Assembly (NCBI RefSeq): GCF_004006635.1 | Contig: NZ_CP034842.1 | Span: 558,001 to 622,000 of the forward strand | Reading direction: 5' to 3' | Source of the DNA: Fusobacterium necrophorum subsp. necrophorum | GTDB lineage: Bacteria > Fusobacteriota > Fusobacteriia > Fusobacteriales > Fusobacteriaceae | Length of the DNA: 64,000 nt | Shown here: in pieces, positions 47,347-55,744 of the stretch | How positions within the stretch are numbered: the first letter of the stretch is position 1 | Layout: each line of letters starts with the position of its first letter | The notes under the pieces: generated by a model | The model's database searches: none | Seen by the model: the letters and a program-made list of their open reading frames with translations, nothing else | What the model was told of the DNA's origin: nothing | Translations under genes and position numbers: made by a program

Positions 47347-47919
47347 ATGAAGTATATTAGGATTATTTGTTTATATTTAAAAAAATATATTTCAGATAAA
47401 CAATTTGAAAATATTTTTTACCAAGATATAGATGGTTTTAAGAATATTTTAGAAGAAGATATATATTGGAACATTTTATCTTCAAACTTTAATAAAAAGG
47501 AAGATATTATTAGTATAAATACATATTTATATAATTATGTATTAAAAAACTATAAATTAATATATGATGAAATAAGTGATGCATATATAGAAAATTTAAT
47601 TAAATCTAATGAAAATAATATAGTCATAGGTATTTTAAAAAAGAGATATGAACAAAAGAAAGAAGTTTTGATAAATTGTTACGAGATTAATAACAAGTTA
47701 GAATTAATTTATTCTATCAAAAAAGCTCTAAATTTTCCTCAGCATTGTGGTAGTAATTGGAATGCAATCGAAGATTTTATTTATGATATTATTCTTCCTA
47801 AAAAAATTATTTTATACAATTGGAATAATATAAAAGAAAAACTACCTCAAGATGCAATAATTTTAACAAGAATTTTAGATAAAATAAATCCAATATATTG
47901 TACAATTTTATATGATTAA
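47347..47919 (+). CDS. Barstar-type immunity protein with an extra N-terminal domain
   Basis: A 190-residue cytoplasmic protein. Residues about 106-188 fit barstar: VLINCYEINNKLELIYSIKKALNFP, then GSNWNAIEDFIYD, then ILYNWNNIKEKLP. Of the barstar residues that plug the barnase active site, Asp39 is kept (Asp143) while Asp35 is Asn139. The first ~100 residues are a helical Lys/Asn/Ile-rich domain I do not recognise. A good AAAGGAGG (47299-47306) lies 40 bases before the ATG with only short stopped frames between, so the start may be damaged or non-canonical. It overlaps the next gene by 8 bases. Confidence 0.78.
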   Translation: MKYIRIICLYLKKYISDKQFENIFYQDIDGFKNILEEDIYWNILSSNFNKKEDIISINTYLYNYVLKNYKLIYDEISDAYIENLIKSNENNIVIGILKKRYEQKKEVLINCYEINNKLELIYSIKKALNFPQHCGSNWNAIEDFIYDIILPKKIILYNWNNIKEKLPQDAIILTRILDKINPIYCTILYD

Positions 47920-48178
47920 AAATAAAGGAAGAATAATAAAAGAAATAAAATTTAAGGAGACCAACTATGAAAAGAAAAAATGTCCATATTGTGGCTATGT
48001 AACCATCAATAATACAGATGAAGTAATTGTAGATATTTGTGAAGTTTGCTATTGGCAGTATGATGAAGTGTCAGAGGAGAAACCTAATGAAATTATTGGA
48101 CCAAATAGAGTGTCATTAAATACTGCTAGGAAAAATTACAAATTGTTTGGAGCTTCAGAAGAATGTTTTAAAATATAG
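47912..48178 (+). CDS. Cysteine-rich CPCC-type protein, probable immunity-associated
   Basis: 88 residues as read; the conserved part begins at residue 24 with CPYCGY and CEVCYW, two CxxC pairs of the CPCC family, and ends NRVSLNTARKNYKLFGASEE as in that family. A strong ribosome site AAGGAGACC and ATG lie at 47954-47969, but that ATG is in another frame; one missing base near 47970-47980 would explain this. As it stands, translation must start at the ATG overlapping the barstar gene stop (47912) or the gene is frameshifted. CPCC proteins often sit among toxin-immunity genes. Confidence 0.65.
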   Translation: MIKNKGRIIKEIKFKETNYEKKKCPYCGYVTINNTDEVIVDICEVCYWQYDEVSEEKPNEIIGPNRVSLNTARKNYKLFGASEECFKI

Positions 48179-48216
48179 TTCGCTTGCCACATAAAGATGA
48201 AATGTAGACTAGTCAG

Positions 48217-49980
48217 TTGTCAACAAAAGAAGGAAATGCTAATTTTATAAAAGGAAATAGAAACAATAAACTTGAAAGTATTTCAGTTAAATATTCCGGT
48301 AGAACTACCCTTACTCGAAAAGAAATAGCAGAGATAAAAGAATTGGAAAGACAAGCAAGGCTAGAAAAAGATAAAGAAATAGATTTAATTCAAAAAAGTA
48401 TAGAATCTGTAAGAGAATATGAAGAATATGCTAAGATTAGACTAGCTCCACAATGGAAGTTAGTCAAAAAAGATGTCTTAAAAGCCAGATATAATTTTTT
48501 GAGAAGAAATATTGATACAACAAAAGAATATAAAGAAGGGACTAATAAGGCATATATAGATGGCTTGAAAGAAGGAACTGTGGAAGGAGCAAGAGAAGGG
48601 GCAAAATTTAAATTAGCAGAAACAGTTTTAAAAGGAGGCTCTCGTTTAGGAGCAACAGTAGGAGCATTTTTCTTATGGTCAACACCAGCAGGTGGAGGTG
48701 AATTACTACCCAATGAGATTAAAACGAAAAGAGATCCTAGAAAAATAATATCGACGGATACGTATGTATATCTTGTAAGTAATTTTCCTGAGTATATTAA
48801 AGCAAAAGAAAATGAGTATACAGTAGTAGGAAAGTATGAGAACGGGATCATTCCTCAAAAAAACCAAGCACAAAAGATGAATAAAGGTATTTTGAAAGAG
48901 ATTAAAAATTTTTATGAAGGAACTCCAACTTTAGATGAAAAATTATATAAAAGCGATGGGAAGATTCATGGAAATATACTAGGAGCAGAACTTGGCTATA
49001 AGGGAACAGGTATAGCACTTGATAGTGCTAAAGGGATAATAAATTCTTCAAGAAAAATAGGGGATGTCACAAAAGAATTAGGACAACAAAGTAGAAAAGC
49101 AACAGATTATTCTAACTCTTTAAATATGTCTAATAAAGCTGAATTAGAAAATCTTTCCTTAAAGAAAAATTCCATTGTGAATAAAATTGCACCTGATGAG
49201 TTAATAAAATTTAAAGATGAATTATCAGCAGCAGGGGCAAAGCTAGATGAAGTAACAGGAGTAGTAACGGGTCCAAAAGGAGGAAAAGGATATATAGTAG
49301 GGAAAGCTCCAGACAATACAATAGTTGTAAATATGTCAGGTAAAAATGTGAAATTTGCAAATGGAAAACAAAATTCTGTTCCAGCAAGTAGTTTTACAAA
49401 ATTTGAAATACCTAAAACAGCTGAAGTTGTAGAAGCCCCTAGTGGAGTAATTGCTAAAAATAATTATACAAAGCCATCAGAAAATGGCTTTAGTGGATTT
49501 TTAGATAAAACAAAATCAAAGGTAACAGGAAAACCAATAGCACAAGTTCAACTAGAAAGAATAGGAATAAAGTCAGAAGTAAAAGATTTGGGACTTAAAG
49601 TAGATGGAATAACTAAAACAGGATTAGCTATAGATGAGGCTTTAGAAAATAATTTAGGAAGAACATTTAAAACATATGATAACTATAATAAAGCTACAAA
49701 AACAGCAACAAGTGTAAAAAGTATAGATATGACTTCAAAGACATACACGAGTGGTTCAGGGTTAAACAATGTATTAAATAAATATGGAAGATCTATAAAA
49801 GATTTTGATAACTATAAATTAGATGGTGTTTATTTAAATAAAGATAAAATAGATCAAAGTATATTAAAAATTGTAATAAATAATGAACCATTAAATAAGT
49901 CTCAAATGGAAAATTTAATGAAATTTGTTGAAGAGGCAAATAAAGATGGATTAAAAGTAGAGGCAGTAATATTAAAATAG
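48217..49980 (+). CDS. Silent CDI toxin module 3: EC869-type PD-(D/E)XK nuclease
   Basis: 587 residues read from a TTG without a ribosome site; a stop lies 5 codons upstream, so this is a start-less module. The first ~450 residues are a pretoxin/stalk region without signal peptide. The C-terminal ~115 residues match the CdiA C-terminal nuclease family known from E. coli EC869: FKTYDNYNKATKTATSVKSID, then NKYGRSIKDFDNYKLDGVY and DGLKVEAVILK. Asp488 and the Ser499-x-Lys501 pair are 11 residues apart, as in that family's metal site; Glu474 or Glu477 may complete it. A CdiI-like gene follows 11 bases later. Confidence 0.75.
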   Translation: MSTKEGNANFIKGNRNNKLESISVKYSGRTTLTRKEIAEIKELERQARLEKDKEIDLIQKSIESVREYEEYAKIRLAPQWKLVKKDVLKARYNFLRRNIDTTKEYKEGTNKAYIDGLKEGTVEGAREGAKFKLAETVLKGGSRLGATVGAFFLWSTPAGGGELLPNEIKTKRDPRKIISTDTYVYLVSNFPEYIKAKENEYTVVGKYENGIIPQKNQAQKMNKGILKEIKNFYEGTPTLDEKLYKSDGKIHGNILGAELGYKGTGIALDSAKGIINSSRKIGDVTKELGQQSRKATDYSNSLNMSNKAELENLSLKKNSIVNKIAPDELIKFKDELSAAGAKLDEVTGVVTGPKGGKGYIVGKAPDNTIVVNMSGKNVKFANGKQNSVPASSFTKFEIPKTAEVVEAPSGVIAKNNYTKPSENGFSGFLDKTKSKVTGKPIAQVQLERIGIKSEVKDLGLKVDGITKTGLAIDEALENNLGRTFKTYDNYNKATKTATSVKSIDMTSKTYTSGSGLNNVLNKYGRSIKDFDNYKLDGVYLNKDKIDQSILKIVINNEPLNKSQMENLMKFVEEANKDGLKVEAVILK

Positions 49981-49991
49981 GGAGGATTAAA

Positions 49992-50468
49992 ATGAATGTA
50001 TCAGTAACAATTTATAAAGAAAAAAAAGAAAAAGATTTTAGAATGGTGATGTTACCTTCAGGTGAAAATAAAATAGGATTAGGAAAGTATAAAGATTATG
50101 GAATAATTTCATATCTAAATAAAAAAGATAGTAAAAAAATAGGAGAATTTATATTTTGGGCATTAAGTGAAAGTGATAATGAAGAAATTGAAGATGAAGT
50201 TAATGTACAGTGGTGTAAAAAATATTTTAATTGTTCTTCTAATTTAAAAGTAGTTAATGAATATAATAATGTTGATTTGGATTTTTTTGAAAATAAATAC
50301 TCACTTATATTAAATAAAAAAGATGGAAAAGGCTACTCTCCATTCAAAGATGAGAATGGAAATATGGTTGAATATACTTTCCCAGAAAAGCCAACAGCCT
50401 TGGAGTTAGGAACAAAAGTAATGGAGATGTTTGAGTATAAAGAAAGATATGATGGATTAATAGAATAA
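49992..50468 (+). CDS. CdiI-like immunity protein for module 3
   Basis: A 158-residue acidic soluble protein. GGGAGGATTAAA precedes the ATG, 11 bases after the EC869-type nuclease module. The segment GKGYSPFKDENGNMVEYTFPEKPTALELG resembles the end of CdiI proteins paired with this nuclease group. Identification rests mostly on position. Confidence 0.62.
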   Translation: MNVSVTIYKEKKEKDFRMVMLPSGENKIGLGKYKDYGIISYLNKKDSKKIGEFIFWALSESDNEEIEDEVNVQWCKKYFNCSSNLKVVNEYNNVDLDFFENKYSLILNKKDGKGYSPFKDENGNMVEYTFPEKPTALELGTKVMEMFEYKERYDGLIE

Positions 50469-50483
50469 GAAAAGTTAAGCTGA

Positions 50484-51230
50484 GTTGCATTAAATAACTC
50501 CTACTCATCCAGTAGTAAAAGTAGTGGAGTATCCACAGGGGTTACTATTAACTACAATCATGGTTTTCAAGCAGAAGCCAATGCAGTCAGTATTTCCGCT
50601 TCAAAATCTAAAATGAATAGCAATGGAACTACTTACCAAAATGGTAGATTTGTCAATGTCAATGAAGTACATAACAATACCAAGAATATGATGTTATCAG
50701 GCTTTCATCAAGAAGGGGGAAGCGTTACAGGAAAGATAGAAAACCTTACGATGGAAAGTAAACAAAATACCTCTACTACCAAAGGAAGCACAAAAGGTGG
50801 AAGTTTGGGTATTTCACCAAGCGGAATACCATCAGGAAGTGTAAAGGATTCTAAAACAAAGGGAGAAAGAAAAGTGGTAGACAGTCCTACTATATTCTTA
50901 ATAGGAGATGGAAGTCAATTAAAAGTAGGAAAGGTAGAAAATACAGCAGGGGCGATAGGCACAACCGGAAGTGGAAAATTATCTATGGATGAATATATAG
51001 GACATAACCTAGAAAATGTAGAAAAATCAAAAACCAAAGGTGGCTCAATAGGAATATCCACTATAGGAGGAACAGGACACAATTATAGTTCGTATGAAGG
51101 AATTTATGCAATTGATGATTTAAATTTAAGAAAAAAATTTATTGATAAAGATAATAATCTTCATCTTGCACTATTTGATCCTAACGATTGGAATAAAATA
51201 GAAAAAAATGAAAACTATAAAAGAAGTTGA
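50484..51230 (+). pseudogene. Silent module 4: cdiA copy (recombination arm 3) with a short new tail
   Basis: Bases 50483-51068 match cdiA 38942-39527 over 586 positions without net gap. A TGA sits just before the match and no start signal is present. The frame then leaves the parental sequence after GISTIGG and adds about 50 residues (GHNYSSYEGIYAIDDL... FDPNDWNKIEKNENYKRS). That tail is too short for a typical toxin domain, so the module may have lost most of its toxin. Confidence 0.8.
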
Positions 51231-51255
51231 AGAGAAGTTAGGAGGATTATGATAT

Positions 51256-51717
51256 GTAAGAGATAGGAACTATGACGAACCAAAATTAGAAATCTATGAT
51301 AGTGTTGAAAAGATTCTAGAAATAGGAGAAATAGAAAAGGATAGATCAAGAACTTCGAAGATGTATCTTGTTGCCAAAAAAGGAGAAGAATTTTTTGCAC
51401 GAGAAATAAAATTATCAAAAGGAGGATATAGCTATCGAGCAGAAGATCCCAAGGGATATTTGGTGTTTACTCCGGGAGGACTGTATGTGGGTACGGATTG
51501 CATAGCCTCGGGGGAATTATCGACAGTAGCAGAAGATGAGTCGAGACAAGAAATTTTTAAAGAGATGAAGAAGGCAATGGGGAAGTATATGATGTTGCTG
51601 AAAGAAGAGGGAATTTATGTAGGAAAATCTCTGATTGAAAACAAAGGAAGATATCGTTTCATAGATGGGGCACCTGAGTATGCGGATGAGGGATATGATA
51701 TTAGTAGTTTGGATTAG
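51256..51717 (+). pseudogene. Probable frameshifted immunity gene of module 4
   Basis: An open frame encodes RDRNYDEPKLEIYDSVEKIL... MYLVAKKGEEFFAREIKLSKGGYSYRAEDP... up to DISSLD (118 residues from the ATG at 51361). The ribosome site GGAGG at 51241-51245 with ATG 51249 leads into a different frame that stops after five codons, and no start codon exists in the long frame before 51361. Either one base has been gained or lost near 51255-51265, or translation starts internally. Family not recognised; position suggests immunity. Confidence 0.55.
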
Positions 51718-51845
51718 AATAATAAAGGGAGAAGAAAGAAAAAATAGAAAGAGAATTTTTTCTAATTTTAACTAAAAATTGGAACTTAAAGTTTAAACAA
51801 GATATCTCTAAAAGATTCAAGTTAGAGAACTTTGTACATATTCAC

Positions 51846-51874
51846 TTGACAAAAAAAATAATCTATCCTATAAT
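51846..51874 (+). promoter_or_regulatory. Consensus promoter of the ferredoxin gene
   Basis: TTGACA at 51846-51851 and TATAAT at 51869-51874, 17-base spacer. Confidence 0.9.
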
Positions 51875-51930
51875 AAGTCTAGTAGAAATTAGTAGAAAAT
51901 GAAACTTAAAATTTAGTAGGAGGAACGATT

Positions 51931-52101
51931 ATGCACGTAATTGACAAAGAAACTTGTATCGGATGTGGAGCTTGTGAAGGTGTTTGCCCAGTATCAACTA
52001 TTTCAGCAACTGATGATGGAAAATATGAAGTAGGAGATGCTTGTGTTGATTGTGGAGCTTGTGCAGCAGGATGTCCAGTATCAGCAATCTCAGCTCAATA
52101 A
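51931..52101 (+). CDS. 2[4Fe-4S] clostridial-type ferredoxin
   Basis: A 56-residue cytoplasmic electron carrier. Two CxxCxxCxxxC(P) motifs are intact: CIGCGACEGVCP (residues 9-20) and CVDCGACAAGCP (38-49), binding two 4Fe-4S clusters. AGGAGGAACG precedes the ATG at 51931. It has its own strong promoter and terminator, as expected for an abundant redox carrier serving pyruvate oxidation and Rnf-type complexes in an anaerobe. Confidence 0.96.
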   Translation: MHVIDKETCIGCGACEGVCPVSTISATDDGKYEVGDACVDCGACAAGCPVSAISAQ

Positions 52102-52121
52102 TAAGAGAGAGTAAAATTGGA

Positions 52122-52150
52122 GCAAGGCTTTATGCCTTGCTTTTTATTTT
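52122..52150 (+). terminator. Terminator of the ferredoxin gene
   Basis: GCAAGGC / GCCTTGC stem with a TTTAT loop, followed by TTTTTATTTT. Confidence 0.9.
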
Positions 52151-52164
52151 CCCGGAAAAGTGAA

Positions 52165-52193
52165 TTGAAAAAAGTCCTCAAATGTGTTAGAAT
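52165..52193 (+). promoter_or_regulatory. Extended -10 promoter of the dus-mutS-lpt operon
   Basis: TTGAAA at 52165-52170, 17-base spacer, TAGAAT at 52188-52193 with TG one base before it. Confidence 0.72.
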
Positions 52194-52214
52194 TATTAGA
52201 TTAGGAGGACATTT

Positions 52215-53183
52215 ATGAAAAAAATATTTATCGCTCCCATTGCAGGAGTGACGGATTATACATATCGAGGAATTTTAGAGGAGTTTCAACCTGATTTATT
52301 GTTTACGGAAATGGTAAGTTCCGATGCCCTAGCGGCATTAAATGATAAGACAATTTCACAAATTTTGCGTTTGCGTTCCGGGAATGGAGTACAGCTATTT
52401 GGAAAAGATACGGAAAAAATGATATATAGTGCAAAATATATAGAAAAATTGGGAGTCAAAAATATTGACATCAATGCGGGTTGCCCTATGAAAAGAGTTG
52501 TACATTCGGGTCACGGATCCGCTTTGTTGAAATCTCCCGAAAAAATCAAAGAGATTTTATTTACCTTACGGGAACAATTAGAAGAAAGTACAAAGCTATC
52601 CATTAAAATTCGAGTTGGTTATGACAGACCGGAGAACTATCTGCAGATTGCAAAAATTGCAGAAGAAGCGGGATGTAGCCATATTACAGTACATGGAAGA
52701 ACGAGGGCACAATTATATACCGGCTTGGCGGATTGGTCCCTTATTAAAGAAATCAAAGAACATGTTACCATTCCCGTGATTGGAAATGGAGATATTTTTA
52801 CGGCGGAAGCTGCCAAGGAGAAAATAGAAGACTCCGGAGTGGACGGAGTGATGTTGGCTCGAGGGATTTTCGGAAATCCATGGTTGATTCGTGATATTCG
52901 GGAAATGCTTCAATACGGAGAAGTCAAAACGAAAGTGAGTACGGAAGATAAAATAGATATGGCAATTCATCATATTTTGAAAACGGAAGAAGATAATCCG
53001 CAGAGAGAGTTTGTTTTCGATGTCAGAAAACATATTTGTTGGTATTTAAAAGGGATTCCTCACTCCGCAGAATATAAGAATCGGATCAATCAAAGTACGG
53101 ACTACAAAGCAGTTGTTCAACTACTACAGGAATTAAAAGAAAAAATCAAAGGAGAATCGCAGTGGCATCAGAAACCCCTTTAA
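52215..53183 (+). CDS. dus: tRNA-dihydrouridine synthase
   Basis: A 322-residue FMN enzyme that reduces uridines in tRNA D-loops using NADPH. The family start PIAGVTDYTYRGIL, the catalytic cysteine in NAGCPMKRVVHSGHGSALL (Cys near residue 92), the phosphate-binding HGRTRAQLYTG and the GNGDIFT block are all present. It overlaps mutS by 22 bases. Which Dus subclass it is cannot be told from sequence alone. Confidence 0.94.
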   Translation: MKKIFIAPIAGVTDYTYRGILEEFQPDLLFTEMVSSDALAALNDKTISQILRLRSGNGVQLFGKDTEKMIYSAKYIEKLGVKNIDINAGCPMKRVVHSGHGSALLKSPEKIKEILFTLREQLEESTKLSIKIRVGYDRPENYLQIAKIAEEAGCSHITVHGRTRAQLYTGLADWSLIKEIKEHVTIPVIGNGDIFTAEAAKEKIEDSGVDGVMLARGIFGNPWLIRDIREMLQYGEVKTKVSTEDKIDMAIHHILKTEEDNPQREFVFDVRKHICWYLKGIPHSAEYKNRINQSTDYKAVVQLLQELKEKIKGESQWHQKPL

Positions 53184-55744
53184 TGACACAGTATAAAGAA
53201 ATAAAAGAAGAATATCAAAATGCAATCCTTCTCTTCCGTTTGGGGGATTTTTATGAAATGTTTTTTGAAGATGCAAAAATTGCTTCCAAAGAACTGGGGT
53301 TAACCTTGACAAGTCGGAATCGAGAAAAGGGGCAAGACGTGCCTTTGGCGGGAGTTCCTTATCATTCTGTAGCTTCCTATGTTGCGAAGCTGTTGGAAAA
53401 AGGCTATACTGTGGCGGTCTGTGATCAGGTGGAAGATCCGAAAGCTGCTAAAGGAATTGTAAAGCGAGAGGTCACAAGAGTGCTTACTCCGGGAACACAA
53501 ATTGATGTTGATTATTTGGACGGGAAAAGTAACCAATATTTAATGTCCTTTGTTTGCAAAGAAGAAAAGGCAGCCATTGCTTATTTTGATATTACAACAG
53601 GAGAATTTCGAGTTCGAGAATTTGAGGAGGGAAACATTTTTTATCAGTTGTTGGGAGAACTTGGAAAAGTGAATCCGAAAGAACTGATTTTAGAAGAAGA
53701 AGTCTATCGAACATATCAGGATGATTTTGAAAAATATCCTGATTTTTCAGGTGTTAAAATTAATTTTTGTCAAAATGTCAGACAGGCGGAATCCTATTTA
53801 AAGGATTGTTACCATATTTTATCTCTGGAATCTTTCGGTTTGGAGCAAAAAGTTTTGGCACAACAAGCCTGTGCCAATATTTTGGACTATGTCACGAAGT
53901 TGCAAAAGGGACAGGAATTTCCTCTGATGAATATTTCATTGCTTTCCAATCAGGAAACGATGGAGTTAAATCGAAGCGGTCAGAAGAATTTGGAAATTTT
54001 CGGTGCCTTATTTTCTATTTTAGACTTGTGTAAGACTTCTATGGGAAGTCGTTATTTGAAAAGATTGTTACAAAATCCTCTGTTAGATATTTCTAAAATC
54101 AGGAAAAGACAGGACTATGTTGAATTTTTTACCAAGGAAGTCTTATTACGGGAAGAAGTTCGGGAATTATTATCGGAAGTTTATGATTTGGAGAGAATTA
54201 TCGGAAAAATACAACTGTCGACAGTCAACGGACGAGATATTGTAGCTTTGGGGAAGTCTTTACAGGCTGCTTTACTATTGGAGAAGCAATTACGTTCATA
54301 TTCCATGTTGCAGATGAATCGAGAGATATTTTCCAAGCTGCAAGAAGAGATTGCCAATTCCATTTCTTCAGAGGCTCCTTTTTCCATTCGAGAGGGAGGA
54401 ATTTTCCGAACGTCCTATCATAAGGAATTGGATGAGTTACGGCATATTGCCAGTTCCGGAAAAGAAATTTTATTGGAAATTGAGGCAAGAGAACGGGAAA
54501 AGACGGGGATTAAAACCTTAAAAATAAAGTACAATAAGGTTTTCGGGTACTTTATAGAGGTAAGCAAGGCAAATGAGCATTTGGTTCCTTCTCACTACAT
54601 TCGAAAGCAAACATTGGTAAATTCTGAACGATATATTGTAGAGGAATTGAAAGAATATGAAGATAGAATTTTGAATGCCAAAACCAAGATAGAGAACTTG
54701 GAATATTATTTATTTCAGGAGTTTGTCGGAAAGATAAAAGAAAAGAAAGAGGAGCTGCTGGAATTGGCAAAGCAGTTGTCCTTTTTAGATGTGATGACAA
54801 GTTTTGCCCAAGTGGCCATTCAGAAATCCTATGTACGTCCTGAAGTTCTGGAAGAAGATATTTTGGAAATTCGTGGAGGACGGCATCCCATTGTGGAAAG
54901 TTTAATTCCAAAGGGAAGTTATGTCAAAAATGATTTGTACTTTGACAGGACGGAAAGAATGATGGTGTTGACAGGACCGAATATGTCCGGAAAATCAACT
55001 TATATGAAGCAAATTGCCCTAATTATCATTCTGGCACAAGTCGGTTCCTTTGTTCCGGCAGATTTTGCAAAAATTGGGATTGTAGATAAAATTTTTACCA
55101 GAATTGGAGCCAGTGATGATTTGCTGACAGGACAATCCACCTTTATGGTGGAAATGAGTGAAGTGGCAAACATCGTGCACAATGCGACAGAGAAGTCCTT
55201 TATTATTTTAGATGAGATTGGAAGAGGAACTTCCACCTTTGACGGAATTTCGATTGCCACCGCCATTACGGAATATATCCATTCTCATATTCGGGCAAAA
55301 ACTATTTTTGCAACCCACTACCATGAATTGACGGAATTGGAAAAAAAATTGGAACTGGTAAAAAATTACAGAATTGAAGTACGGGAACGGGGAAAAGAAG
55401 TTTTATTTTTGCGGGAAATTGTACAGGGCGGGGCTGATAAATCGTATGGAATTGAAGTTGCTAAATTATCCGGTTTGCCTCAAAGTATTTTAAAGCGTTC
55501 CAAACAAATTTTATCTCGCTTGGAAAAGCAAAAAGCCTTGGTTGAGAAAAAAATGCAGGGAGAACAGATGATGCTGTTTCAAAGTGAGGAGATGGAAGAG
55601 GAAGAAGAAGTGGAATTTCATATAGAGGAACAAAGTGTCTTGGAAGAGATTCGCAATGTATCCATAGAGCAAATGACTCCTTTGCAGGCTTTAGTGCTAT
55701 TGCAAAGTTTAAAAGGAAAGTTATCTGGAGGGAAACATGACTAA
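53162..55744 (+). CDS. mutS: DNA mismatch repair protein MutS
   Basis: An 860-residue mismatch sensor. The GTG start at 53162 follows GGAG by 7 bases and gives the conserved TPLMTQYKEIK opening; an ATG at 53183 would cut into it. The mismatch-contacting Phe-x-Glu lies in GDFYEMFFEDA. Walker A TGPNMSGKSTYMKQ (about residue 605), FIILDEIGRGTSTFDG and ATHYHEL complete the ATPase. Full length. Confidence 0.97.
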   Translation: MASETPLMTQYKEIKEEYQNAILLFRLGDFYEMFFEDAKIASKELGLTLTSRNREKGQDVPLAGVPYHSVASYVAKLLEKGYTVAVCDQVEDPKAAKGIVKREVTRVLTPGTQIDVDYLDGKSNQYLMSFVCKEEKAAIAYFDITTGEFRVREFEEGNIFYQLLGELGKVNPKELILEEEVYRTYQDDFEKYPDFSGVKINFCQNVRQAESYLKDCYHILSLESFGLEQKVLAQQACANILDYVTKLQKGQEFPLMNISLLSNQETMELNRSGQKNLEIFGALFSILDLCKTSMGSRYLKRLLQNPLLDISKIRKRQDYVEFFTKEVLLREEVRELLSEVYDLERIIGKIQLSTVNGRDIVALGKSLQAALLLEKQLRSYSMLQMNREIFSKLQEEIANSISSEAPFSIREGGIFRTSYHKELDELRHIASSGKEILLEIEAREREKTGIKTLKIKYNKVFGYFIEVSKANEHLVPSHYIRKQTLVNSERYIVEELKEYEDRILNAKTKIENLEYYLFQEFVGKIKEKKEELLELAKQLSFLDVMTSFAQVAIQKSYVRPEVLEEDILEIRGGRHPIVESLIPKGSYVKNDLYFDRTERMMVLTGPNMSGKSTYMKQIALIIILAQVGSFVPADFAKIGIVDKIFTRIGASDDLLTGQSTFMVEMSEVANIVHNATEKSFIILDEIGRGTSTFDGISIATAITEYIHSHIRAKTIFATHYHELTELEKKLELVKNYRIEVRERGKEVLFLREIVQGGADKSYGIEVAKLSGLPQSILKRSKQILSRLEKQKALVEKKMQGEQMMLFQSEEMEEEEEVEFHIEEQSVLEEIRNVSIEQMTPLQALVLLQSLKGKLSGGKHD

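Noticed and set aside
53183..55744. Alternative ATG start of mutS overlapping the dus stop
   Set aside because: It would remove part of the conserved TPLMTQY opening, and the GTG at 53162 has a well-placed ribosome site.
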